Source of the DNA: a virus
IMG/VR virus record: IMGVR_UViG_3300025759_000063
Location: 1 to 64,000 of that record
Direction: 5' to 3' (one strand)
DNA length: 64,000 nt
Shown here: positions 37,501 to 46,842 of the stretch, one piece after another
Position numbering within the stretch: the first letter of the stretch is position 1
Layout: each line of letters starts with the position of its first letter
Program-made: the position numbers and the translations under genes
Notes under the pieces: model-generated
Told to the model about the DNA's origin: nothing
Seen by the model: the letters and a program-made list of their open reading frames with translations, nothing else
The model's database searches: none

Positions 37501-39116
37501 TCATCTTGTTTATATACATATAAGTTTCCACTAAGTTTATCAGTTACCCCAACTCCAGAAATAAATGTATTTTCTATAGGAATGGCACTAATAGTTGATA
37601 CCTCTTCGGTATCAAATAATCTGGAAAATGTAATTGCTACTCCAGAAAGAATTTGTTGTGTTATTGTACTGGAAATAGAAACTGAACTTACTCCAACTTG
37701 ACTTAGAGATATATACTTTCCACCATTAAAAATATAATCTCCAACTTGCAGACCTGTAGTATTATCTACTTCAACATTAGTGTCTCCCAAGTCTACTTGT
37801 GCTGTTGTATTTGCTGTAAGAATATCTACGTATTGTAATGGATCTGGTTCATATTCAACTCTTTCTCCAGAAACAAAATAATGACCTGGTAAGTAAATTA
37901 AATTCCTTTCGAGATCAACACTCGCGGGATTTGTTGCTGAAGATTGCAGTTCTGCATTAAATCTTCTCTGAAAAATTGGAATTTTTTTGGAAGTTAAATT
38001 AAATTCTTTTGCAAAATCTTTTCCGCTAATTAATTGAGTAACGCCTGAAATTACTGCTCCAACATTTAAATCAATTAGAGAATCAATATCTCCTAAATTT
38101 AAATTCGTTATCGAATGCTGTAAAAGAGTTATTTCAACATCAATATCTGGATTTGGTGTAAAAATGAGTTCCGTTATCGCTGCACTATTTGAGGTAAAAG
38201 TTCCTAATATATTGTTAGTTGCAACAACTCCATATTCAATTATTCTAGAATCAGCATCATTATTTAATACTACAATTTCTGAAAGTTGAACACTATTATT
38301 TGTTGTGTCGGTTATTTGCACTACAAAATAACCAAAATTATAGTCTGAGGTATAATCTGCAATTACACTAGCAGATGGATCTATTGATGATGCTATTGAA
38401 ACATTCACAGACTCTAATAGTCCGCCAGATAAAAGTTTTTGAGTTACTATTGTTTTCGTGGTATTTGCTACAGAAACTGAAATAGAACTACAGTTAAAGT
38501 CTGTATTTAATCTCGGATAAAATAATACATCAATATCCGTCCCATTAAAAACTAAACCATAAGTTCCTATTCCAGAAGTTTCTATTGAAGAATTATTGGA
38601 TATTGTAATTCTTCCAAAATTAGAACTACTAATATTTGAACCATCATGAGCAAAGTTTATTTCATTATGTTCATAGTTTAAATCATCTAAAGATGATAAC
38701 GAAAATGATAACTTTCCTGAAGTGTATTCGGTAGAATCTATTTTAACAATAGTAGTTGTTCCTATTCCAGCAGAAATTTGTGTATATGCAGTATCAAGTT
38801 TTACAGTATTTCCAAAAAAATATGAATCTGGAATAAATTCATCTTTTTTTGTGTCATATATCAAAAAACTAAAATTATAAAGATTATTCCTACCATCAAT
38901 TGGTGCAAAAGTAACTTGTAGTGATGCTTGATCGTCAAATTCAGATCTTTCTAGATTGAAACTGCCAATCTCGTCTAAAGTAAATAATTTTCCATATTCA
39001 TTTGTAAAAATCTCATTACCATCAGTCACAAAACTAATAATAGAGGATTGTCTTCTATCAGGATTTTCAGTATCCTTTACATTTAAATATACCCTACTTG
39101 ATCTTACTTTTGCCAT
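34599..39116 (-). CDS. large virion structural protein, 1505 aa
   Basis: Begins VRSSRVYLNVKDTENPDRRQSSIISFVTDGNEIFTN, then a long series of predicted beta segments rich in Ser, Asn, Ile and Gly. At least four Gly-Tyr-Pro repeats are visible (for example VNITNPGSGYTSTNPPEVIF, IVISNGGVGYTTSLLKPEI, IDVISPGFGYTQTNPPLVLI). It is encoded between gp8 and the 2573-residue gene with 1-nt spacing to the latter, so it is one transcription unit. It is probably a baseplate or tail-fibre protein; no T4 counterpart is recognised. Confidence 0.78.
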   Translation of the reverse strand: MAKVRSSRVYLNVKDTENPDRRQSSIISFVTDGNEIFTNEYGKLFTLDEIGSFNLERSEFDDQASLQVTFAPIDGRNNLYNFSFLIYDTKKDEFIPDSYFFGNTVKLDTAYTQISAGIGTTTIVKIDSTEYTSGKLSFSLSSLDDLNYEHNEINFAHDGSNISSSNFGRITISNNSSIETSGIGTYGLVFNGTDIDVLFYPRLNTDFNCSSISVSVANTTKTIVTQKLLSGGLLESVNVSIASSIDPSASVIADYTSDYNFGYFVVQITDTTNNSVQLSEIVVLNNDADSRIIEYGVVATNNILGTFTSNSAAITELIFTPNPDIDVEITLLQHSITNLNLGDIDSLIDLNVGAVISGVTQLISGKDFAKEFNLTSKKIPIFQRRFNAELQSSATNPASVDLERNLIYLPGHYFVSGERVEYEPDPLQYVDILTANTTAQVDLGDTNVEVDNTTGLQVGDYIFNGGKYISLSQVGVSSVSISSTITQQILSGVAITFSRLFDTEEVSTISAIPIENTFISGVGVTDKLSGNLYVYKQDDRFIGFTTSPADALLNPPKLIQFTGLGVGINHFITSTNQNSKSLILIDNIAQAPIVATSVTSSLASNLNLSSNILSFTGITSFFSGDLIEIEDEIMKIIAVGVGNSVEVSRPILGSSLKEHSQNTLITKLKGNYKIKKNILYFDEAPYGPIVDGVNGDINVRSSFQGRVFLRSADVSSGESAYNRNYVFDDISDQFDASTKSFTVKSDKQDIVGFSELNSIVLINNIIQIPTDNFNLTENLSQTQLNFTGTGTSIKYDVNNASIPRRGIIVATASSNGFGYQPLVSAGGTAVVSIAGTIQSISIGNSGSGYRSGIQTSVNVKVQSYSNGKLNTEFVGVASISDGNVVGVNITNPGSGYTSTNPPEVIFDSPFSYSDLRLKVNSGIGTEASIDIVVGQGSSVIDFTIKNFGYSYNIGDVLTLDVGGTTGIPTNTALPYREFKLVVERVFSDDFSGWSLGELETLDELDELFDGNKTTFPISRGGNRFAIIKEKGGNIELNTVLLVFINDVLQEPDVAYKFNGGSTITFTEAPKNGDKGRIIFYKGTPNIDVIDVDLLETIKTGDKVELVGDKFNLIEQKRLVTDILLPDVLETNPYSGKGITEDSNLFRPLNWYRQRNDLIIDKKEVNKSRVRYESYVNPTAKLIQSVGIGSTQIFVDSVKTIFDPQQENISPTSPEILKTIQIIDNSELVSAAATAIVSAAGTIQSIVISNGGVGYTTSLLKPEISASIQYPIGIGKSGVATLKTNLVGGSISSIDVISPGFGYTQTNPPLVLIEERSAKVNEIKNVSYLGDFGIITGIATTSVGLASTGLVFDFFIPNDSYLRNINVNNPTTNTSNISENYYFKLSNSKVGSGLTSLRSDGSIIGIGTENIDNIYQAISVSAATTEVYGGGTEDVIKVTVSVSDYNQIDSSIGYGTYFGDFSWGLIEIPTIDNEYSVSPEYGVVGLNTTPTIRRVNRLRFANYDNI

Positions 39117-39117
39117 T

Positions 39118-42100
39118 TTAAATACTAAATGTAGTTACTGTTGTTTTTGATGTCGTTGATGTACTAAATTGTGAACTTATATCATCAATCAGCAATACCC
39201 TATTTCCTATTGATTCTGCATAATCTTGTAAGAATACTGAATTGAATGTTATTTCATCACTTGTTAGATTTTCTTCAATTAAAACCCCATTTTCAGACGC
39301 TAAATCGTAATCATAAACTGCATCAATATTAGTTATATTAGTTAAATCACACGTCGCAATGACCGCACCATTATTCTGATTTGAATCAATTTCTGCAGTA
39401 ACTGTTTTTTCAACAATCAAATCACCAAATCTTTTATATCCCAAAGTATGATTCAAATTACTTACGATACTATTCCACTCTTTAAATTCAATTTCGGATT
39501 TTAATGAATATGAAAAAAGTTGATAATAATCACTATCTTGTATTCTCTGAATATTATCATTAAGAAAACCTATAGTATCTTTCCACCCCTGAACAATAAT
39601 GGATGAAGAATCTATATTGTATCTTGTTTCATATTCTAAAACTTCTTTAATTAAAGCTAAAGAATTTGAAGATCTGCCAAAAATACTCACATTATTTGGA
39701 ATTTTTTCCTTTGTTTTTATAGTCAAGTACTCATTTACTGAATCATATTTCTGCACCTCACCAACAATTCCTTCAGAAATTGTAGTTTCTCCAACCAAAA
39801 ATTCATTCTTTTTTAAATTGATTTTAAATTTTGGAAAATCATCTTCAGATATTATTCTTCCAATAGAATTTTCTAAATCAAAATCTCCAGGAATTTCGGA
39901 AGAATCCAAGTAATCTTCAAGTGAATACTTAACAGACGCTCCAGAACCTCCAATTGAAGGAACAACTTCTATCAACTTAAATGTCGAATAATTATAATTT
40001 ATAGAATTAAACCCTTTTGTGATTATCGAGGAGTCAGTATTTTCTTTAATAGAAACTCCCTCAATTAAAACTTTTTGATTGAGAGAAAATGGAAAATCTT
40101 CAATAGAACTAAATTGTGTATCCAATTTTATGGTTACAATTTTTGTTGCATTGTCATATTCAACCTCAAGTATCCCAACACCATTACTATTGTTAATTGG
40201 AATTATTTTTGGTGATACATTATAAATTCCTTTTGTATTTTGTATTACTGTTACTTTTTGATTTTCTAAGTCACAATCAAGAATAATATCTTCAACTTGT
40301 TTATTTGTAAACCCATCAATTAAAACTAAATTAGGATTTGTATTATAATTATTTCCAACTGAAGAAATTTTTATAGATTCTATAGATGTTAATGGTTCAA
40401 CTCTTAATATTGTTGGGAATTTTAAAAGGGGTTTTAATGTTTTGTCAGATGAATAATTTGCACCAATATCTAAAATTCTGGTTTTTTGTATTTTTCCTAT
40501 AGATTTGCTCTGTGGAATTAGAATTGCACCAGTTCCTGCCGCAGAAACTACTCCATTTATTTTTGGAAGCTTGTCATACAATTTTCCTGAAGAATTTATT
40601 TTTATATTGTTTATTGGTCCAGATTCATTGAGAGAAGTTGTATAATATTCACTTGCAGAATTTGTAGAATTAAATGTTTTATCAACGTAAAAATCTCCAG
40701 TAAAACTAAATGAATTTGTTTGAATTCCAGTTATTATATGTTTTCCATTCAAACCTGAGGAATTTAATTTAATTAAATTGAAATTGTCTACTTCCCTGTC
40801 TGTAAAAAGTTCATTTTTAATTTGGTTAGTGTTACCATCCAATATTTTAAGATTATAGTATAAGTTATTTGGAAAATCTTCATCTAGTGTAAATGATAAA
40901 GTTGCAGGAGATAATCCAATAGAACCATTTTTTGTGATTTTTGATGTCCCCAATGTTGTTATTGGAAAATATTCATCATTAAAAAACTTATTCTTATATA
41001 TTTTAAAGTCAAAAGAAGAAGTTCTTCCTACTCCAAATGGTTGTGATAGTGAGGAATCTGATAAATCAAATATTACCGATTGATTTCTATTTAAATTTAT
41101 TTTTGGATTTATTGGTGAAATTGTACCTGAGAATTGGGATGTTAAATTTATTGGTACAATATCTAAAGATGTTGAGTTATAATAAGTTGCTGAAAGTCTA
41201 ATATGATCTTTATCAAAAACAATAACATAATAAATTTGATTATCTTCCAATCCTCCAATTGTATTTGAAGAATTGTATATTATTTTTTGTCCAGAGTCAA
41301 AATTATGATTGACTATCCTTATGGTATTTTTTGTAGTATCAACATCAGAATTGGAAAAATCTTGAGGATTGATAATTAGTCTTCTGTGATAATCATTATA
41401 TTTTACCGCAATATTTACCGAATCTTTTTCTTTTACATTTAAGAATATTTCATCACCTCCCCTTAATCCAAAAGAAGATGCTGTTGATACTGTTATTTTG
41501 TTAACGGAAAGTGCACCAGTAAGAACGTTATCATAATTTGTGGTAAAACTGTGATAATCTCCAGTTCCTACTCCATTGAAATATAGTAGTGATGTGCTAG
41601 TTTCTATTCCAACAAATTCTCCTTCTGTTCCCAATGCAACTTTATTTGTGGATATTCCAATTAAATCATTTGATAACCTTGCAACATAAACTGTTATACC
41701 ATCATTTAACGTAAATGTATTAAATATATTAGATACTGATATTCCAATTCCACTATTTGCATTGTAAATTAATTTATCTCCTGTTTCTAATTTGTGGTCT
41801 TTTAGGTAAATTGATTTTAATGGAATTTGTATTGAAGTCTGTCCAACTCCGGGGTTGGAAAAAATTACAGTGGATCCTATTCCTACTGTCCCTATACCTA
41901 AAGATTCTATGGGGTTAAAATATAATTCTCTATTAATTTTGTAATTAAAAGAATCTAGTTTTTTATCAAGATTGATAAAAAACTTTCTTTGATTTTCATT
42001 CAGAACAGAATAAGCCTGGTGTGCGGAAGAAGTTGTAGAATTTTGTTCTCTAAGGACTTTAATTCTAGAAGACTCTTTATCAATAGATAAAACTTTAACG

Positions 42101-45100
42101 TCTTCAGAACCTATCGTTAATATGTCGTTTTCTCTAATATTTGGAAAACTTAAAGACCCATAAACAGAAAAATAAGTAGATAATCCAGTTATACTGGTAT
42201 TTCCAACTGCAGCATTTAAAATTAAATTATCCGTTCTTACTCCCACATTAAATGAATTTTGGATAATTGGATTATTTTTTGATAAGGATTCTATTTTAAA
42301 GAAATCTCCATTACTTAATAAATGTGGAGCGGTGGCAAATCCGACCAATCTATTTTCTATGTTTGTCTTATAAAACTCAATGTTCGGTAAGAATCTACTT
42401 TCGTTTGTGATAGATTCTATAGTTTTTCCTTTAATAGACTCTACTTTAGCCGCTACTCCATTACCAGAAGTAATTGTATTGTTGAAAGAAAGTCTTTCTC
42501 CAATTTTATATCCATCTCCAGGAGAAATTATTTTGACGTTTTCAACTCCACCCCTTATTATAGATAAAACCTCAGATTCTTGAGAATTTAAATCTTCATT
42601 ATTAAGCAGATAATTGTACCTTGAATTATCACTACCTATATTGAGAGCAAAAGTATTTCGTAAAACCTTAGTATTTTCAAATTCAAACTGCTCTTGATTT
42701 GAATTTGGGTCAAAATTAAAAAATGTTGGCTTTGATTTATAATAATTTCCAACGATATATGGAAACACTGGTTCCTTTCTCGCATCAAAAGATATTTCTG
42801 ATGAAAAATCTTCACTTATTGTCATAAAGTATGCATAAATTCCATTAGGATACTCTGGAGTTACACAATATCTTCCATTACTTTCATCCAAATCACCATT
42901 TCCCACAAATTCGTAATCTTCAACAAAATATCCTGTTGGATAAAAACGAAAGATTTCTCTATCTGCACCTTCTCGGATTCCGGTTAATTTATACCCACTA
43001 ACCATTCTCCTAACTTTTTTATTATTTGGAGAATCATATCCATATGGGCCATAAATTGGGTATCCATCATACGACCATCCTAAAATTGGAGAATGATACT
43101 TGTCTTCATTTATATCATTCTGAAAATCAGATCTGTAATTTGTTCCATTCGAAAATGTTTTACTTCTAAAAACAGAGTCTCTAAATTTATTTGGTGCATA
43201 TAAATGAGTATATTGTAATCCATAATTTTCCTTCAATCCCCTATAAACAACACTATCATCTTCTGATGATATTCTATTTGTTTTCAATAATCTAAAGAAT
43301 TCATTTATTGTAAATTGTTGTGGATATAATTTTAAAATACACCCTTGAGATTCATCTATAATGTCAATTATAGTTTCCTTAGTGTATCCCGTTCCGCCGG
43401 ATATTACCTTTATTTCTGATAATTTTTTATCCTTAATGATTGGGGTTAATATTGCACCAATTCCAAATCCGCGAACAACTACTTTTGGTGGAGCAGTATA
43501 TCCATTTCCTTTATTATTAATTAAAACTGACGTTATCTTTCCGTTCGATATAATTGGAACTGCCGTTGCTTTGGACGATATTTTTCCTAGAGAATAATTT
43601 GGTTGTTTAACATAATTTATTATCTCTGGAGATCCATATCTTGTTCCTCCTTCATATATAAAGGTGGATTTGATTTGACCTTGAAATATTGGTTGCAGTT
43701 TGGCATTTATATCCACTCTACTTAATGTAGATATCCCAACCTCTCCCTCAACAGTTACTGTAATGGGTTCATAATCAAAAGTATAGTTGCCGGAACCAAC
43801 ACTTTCTATATTTACATATTCCTTTGTATCATAATAAAAATATCTGTTAGTTACTCCAACGCCAAGTATTGATAACTTAAAGGAAGTTTCATCGACTGTT
43901 GTTACAATATATTTGCTTCCAGTTGTTAGTCCAACTACAGTAGAATCTCCCCCAAGATATTGTATTATATCTTTATCACTATAAGGAGATTTATTTGAAT
44001 TATTTACTTTTATTGTATTTGTGGAAGTAATAATTCCTGAAGATGGTACAGTGATTTTTGCTGTTTTATATCCTTCTCCGGAACTAAGTATTTCAATTGA
44101 ATTTATCTTTTGCTTTCTTATAGTCGATTCAAATCTATGATTGCCTATCCCATATCCCGTCAAATTTACTGGATTAGAAGAACTTAGTGAATCTTCTAAA
44201 TTTTTGTGTAAAGTAATTTTATTATCATCAATTACTTTCACATAATACTTTGCATCTGTAGATAATCCTCCAATTACTTGGTTATTATTTGTTCTGTATA
44301 TTATAGATTCTCCATCTCTAAACTTATGATATGTTGAAAATCCGAGAGTATTTGTAGAAAGGTTTATATTTTCATTTGTTGTAGATGAATTTATATCAAT
44401 AAAATAATCATAACTAATCATTTTTGCTTCTGCCGAAGCTCCACTTCCAGACCCTCCCTTAATAGTAATGATAGGTACATCTAGATAATCAAATCCACCA
44501 TCTATAACATCTATTCTCTTTAAAGATCCTTCTACAGAAACATATCCTTTAGCCTGATCTCCACTTTCTTTATCAATAACTAACTCTGGCGGATTTATAA
44601 TATCATAGTTGTTTCCTTGAGAAACAACCTCTGCTGTTCTTATAGGGCCATAATAAATGGAGTCTTTTGATTTGTAGTTGAGTATTTCAACGCCATTTAT
44701 AAGAATCCCGACAGTTCCTGGTTCAGTTTTATATTTTTTTTCGTCAATTTCTGGATTTTTTATGAGTCTTACTAATCTTTGTGTGTCTACTTCAGAAACT
44801 GTAAGGTTTTTATTTTTAGAAAACTTTTTAAGAGATAACGTACCTGCTGATTCGAATGTAGATTCTTGCGGGTCAAAATTTTCTACAGATAAGTAAGAAT
44901 CTTTTGCTAAGTCTGACCTACTTTTTGCCAACTTAATTGATTTATCATCAATTTTTTTGACGTAATATGAACCAGTTATAACTGTTAAACCAAGTCCAGA
45001 TTGATTGCTCGAATTTACGAAAAATGATACTTCATCTCCCGTCAAAAATCCATGATTTTCTCCAAAAGAAACAAGATTAATTAATTCTCCAGAATCTATT

Positions 45101-46839
45101 TTATTTTTTAAAATTACCTTTGATGTGTTTATTTCCTGTCTATTTGGATATGATGGTAGAGATGAAGATGTAATATATTCAATATTTTCATCAAAGTCTT
45201 TATATACATTTGATACATTTGAAATGTATTTTTTATCGTATTTTGAAAGTAATTTTTTGACAGAAAAAATATTTTTTATGTTTTTGTCAGTATTTGTTAT
45301 TGTAAAAGATCTTCCAGGAACATTTCCTGAAGTATATAATATACTTTCTCCGGATATGATATCAGTCTTTCTTTGATCATCTATTCCATCTACATAGTCA
45401 ATCTCTACAGAATCTCCTTTGTAAATTCCATTAAAATCAAAAGTTTCTACAAAATAATTTCCATTACCTTTTATTGAGAATGTTTTAACATTACATAGTA
45501 CCGAAGTATTGAAAAACCAATTGTTTTCTTGGTAATTTTTTCCAATATATCCAAGATTTGTGATACTTGCTTTATCACCTTTTTCATAGTAAAAATTTTC
45601 TCTGGAAAGTTCTACTTCAGATAAAACTCCAGTAATTCTAAATCTTATTTCATCACCATTGTCATCAAAAGCATAGGCATAGGTATTCAAAGAAATTTCC
45701 GATTCGTTGGGAATAGTCTGAGTTATTCCTGAACAACCTAAAAATTCATTAATTGTTTTTGATTTGTAATTAATTACTAAATCAGTTCCATTTAAATTTA
45801 CAGTCAATTGGCCACTTTTTGGAAATCCTATTGTAGAATCGACACAAATAGTATCCGAAGATATTGATACATCATCTATTATTTTTGTTTTTGGATTTAC
45901 CTGTAAATTTCCAAAAATAGAACCTGAAACAATAACATCTTTATCAAAATCAAAATCAACACTTAATGTATAATATATTTTTCCTTTTCTAATTATTTTT
46001 TGTACGTTGCTTACTGTACCAAAAGATTTTGTGATATTTGCAAATTGATTTTGAAATATGGTTCTATTTCTAAGGTCTTCAATATTTCCTTGTACTCCCT
46101 CAGCAACAAAATTTCTTGATACTCTATAATTTGCTGATGATGGTTGAATTAGATTATTTTTTGGTAAAATAACTTCAACATCTTTTCCATAAAGAATTCT
46201 GAATAATATTTCAAAAGATCTTTCTGTTCCTTTTGATGAATAAAAATCCTTAGACTGCTTAAGAACTATATTTTTATTTACTTCAGAAAATAATTCTCTA
46301 CCTTCAAATCCAAAAAGATATTGACTTTTTGTTTTCTTAAAAAACTCTTTTAAAAATAGTGAGCCAATGTTTTTAACTCTATTTGGATTTTCTCCAGTAA
46401 TATCAAGTTGGGAATGAAAATCTGCCAAACTATCAGAAAAAGTTAAGTCTTCAGTATCATTTTCTGAGTATCCTATAACTGAACTAAATCCCCTTGAACA
46501 ATTTAAAAATTGAGTTTCTGTTTTTGACTTATATAAAATTAATTCATTATCAATGCTAACAATACCATAAGTATTTGGAAATCCTTTTGTAGTTTCTACA
46601 TTGATAATATCATCAAATATTTGTACATCTTGTGTGAGATTAGTAGTTTCTGTAAAATTTATTAAGTTATTAGCATCAACATATTGGTCTATATTTTGTA
46701 AGATATCGTATGCAGAACCTTTTGATTCTAGTGATTTGTAATATTCTCTTAAAAGTTCGCCTACAAGAGGATAATCTTCTCTAACAAAAGAAGGTAATTG
46801 AGATTCTACAATAGAACTGATTTTTACTCTGCTTTCCAT
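39118..46839 (-). CDS. giant baseplate-associated protein with YHYH-type domain, 2573 aa
   Basis: The helical N-terminus (QLPSFVREDYPLVGELLREYYKSLESKG) resembles the attachment end of tail proteins. Residues about 1235-1370 contain WSYDGYPIYGPYGY, then VEDYEFVGNGDLDESNGRY and YPNGIYAYFMTISEDF, the hallmarks of a YHYH domain. Gly-Tyr-Pro repeats occur throughout. Position after gp6 corresponds to gp7 in T4; cyanophage relatives of this gene are sometimes labelled VrlC or gp7. I call it a virion structural protein; the enzymatic or adhesive role of the YHYH domain is unknown. Confidence 0.82.
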   Translation of the reverse strand: MESRVKISSIVESQLPSFVREDYPLVGELLREYYKSLESKGSAYDILQNIDQYVDANNLINFTETTNLTQDVQIFDDIINVETTKGFPNTYGIVSIDNELILYKSKTETQFLNCSRGFSSVIGYSENDTEDLTFSDSLADFHSQLDITGENPNRVKNIGSLFLKEFFKKTKSQYLFGFEGRELFSEVNKNIVLKQSKDFYSSKGTERSFEILFRILYGKDVEVILPKNNLIQPSSANYRVSRNFVAEGVQGNIEDLRNRTIFQNQFANITKSFGTVSNVQKIIRKGKIYYTLSVDFDFDKDVIVSGSIFGNLQVNPKTKIIDDVSISSDTICVDSTIGFPKSGQLTVNLNGTDLVINYKSKTINEFLGCSGITQTIPNESEISLNTYAYAFDDNGDEIRFRITGVLSEVELSRENFYYEKGDKASITNLGYIGKNYQENNWFFNTSVLCNVKTFSIKGNGNYFVETFDFNGIYKGDSVEIDYVDGIDDQRKTDIISGESILYTSGNVPGRSFTITNTDKNIKNIFSVKKLLSKYDKKYISNVSNVYKDFDENIEYITSSSLPSYPNRQEINTSKVILKNKIDSGELINLVSFGENHGFLTGDEVSFFVNSSNQSGLGLTVITGSYYVKKIDDKSIKLAKSRSDLAKDSYLSVENFDPQESTFESAGTLSLKKFSKNKNLTVSEVDTQRLVRLIKNPEIDEKKYKTEPGTVGILINGVEILNYKSKDSIYYGPIRTAEVVSQGNNYDIINPPELVIDKESGDQAKGYVSVEGSLKRIDVIDGGFDYLDVPIITIKGGSGSGASAEAKMISYDYFIDINSSTTNENINLSTNTLGFSTYHKFRDGESIIYRTNNNQVIGGLSTDAKYYVKVIDDNKITLHKNLEDSLSSSNPVNLTGYGIGNHRFESTIRKQKINSIEILSSGEGYKTAKITVPSSGIITSTNTIKVNNSNKSPYSDKDIIQYLGGDSTVVGLTTGSKYIVTTVDETSFKLSILGVGVTNRYFYYDTKEYVNIESVGSGNYTFDYEPITVTVEGEVGISTLSRVDINAKLQPIFQGQIKSTFIYEGGTRYGSPEIINYVKQPNYSLGKISSKATAVPIISNGKITSVLINNKGNGYTAPPKVVVRGFGIGAILTPIIKDKKLSEIKVISGGTGYTKETIIDIIDESQGCILKLYPQQFTINEFFRLLKTNRISSEDDSVVYRGLKENYGLQYTHLYAPNKFRDSVFRSKTFSNGTNYRSDFQNDINEDKYHSPILGWSYDGYPIYGPYGYDSPNNKKVRRMVSGYKLTGIREGADREIFRFYPTGYFVEDYEFVGNGDLDESNGRYCVTPEYPNGIYAYFMTISEDFSSEISFDARKEPVFPYIVGNYYKSKPTFFNFDPNSNQEQFEFENTKVLRNTFALNIGSDNSRYNYLLNNEDLNSQESEVLSIIRGGVENVKIISPGDGYKIGERLSFNNTITSGNGVAAKVESIKGKTIESITNESRFLPNIEFYKTNIENRLVGFATAPHLLSNGDFFKIESLSKNNPIIQNSFNVGVRTDNLILNAAVGNTSITGLSTYFSVYGSLSFPNIRENDILTIGSEDVKVLSIDKESSRIKVLREQNSTTSSAHQAYSVLNENQRKFFINLDKKLDSFNYKINRELYFNPIESLGIGTVGIGSTVIFSNPGVGQTSIQIPLKSIYLKDHKLETGDKLIYNANSGIGISVSNIFNTFTLNDGITVYVARLSNDLIGISTNKVALGTEGEFVGIETSTSLLYFNGVGTGDYHSFTTNYDNVLTGALSVNKITVSTASSFGLRGGDEIFLNVKEKDSVNIAVKYNDYHRRLIINPQDFSNSDVDTTKNTIRIVNHNFDSGQKIIYNSSNTIGGLEDNQIYYVIVFDKDHIRLSATYYNSTSLDIVPINLTSQFSGTISPINPKINLNRNQSVIFDLSDSSLSQPFGVGRTSSFDFKIYKNKFFNDEYFPITTLGTSKITKNGSIGLSPATLSFTLDEDFPNNLYYNLKILDGNTNQIKNELFTDREVDNFNLIKLNSSGLNGKHIITGIQTNSFSFTGDFYVDKTFNSTNSASEYYTTSLNESGPINNIKINSSGKLYDKLPKINGVVSAAGTGAILIPQSKSIGKIQKTRILDIGANYSSDKTLKPLLKFPTILRVEPLTSIESIKISSVGNNYNTNPNLVLIDGFTNKQVEDIILDCDLENQKVTVIQNTKGIYNVSPKIIPINNSNGVGILEVEYDNATKIVTIKLDTQFSSIEDFPFSLNQKVLIEGVSIKENTDSSIITKGFNSINYNYSTFKLIEVVPSIGGSGASVKYSLEDYLDSSEIPGDFDLENSIGRIISEDDFPKFKINLKKNEFLVGETTISEGIVGEVQKYDSVNEYLTIKTKEKIPNNVSIFGRSSNSLALIKEVLEYETRYNIDSSSIIVQGWKDTIGFLNDNIQRIQDSDYYQLFSYSLKSEIEFKEWNSIVSNLNHTLGYKRFGDLIVEKTVTAEIDSNQNNGAVIATCDLTNITNIDAVYDYDLASENGVLIEENLTSDEITFNSVFLQDYAESIGNRVLLIDDISSQFSTSTTSKTTVTTFSI

Positions 46840-46842
46840 TTA

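Noticed and set aside
26000-46000. Numerous plus-strand open frames inside the giant structural genes
   Set aside because: They are antisense shadows of AT-rich coding sequence, with no SD, no promoter and no recognisable products.
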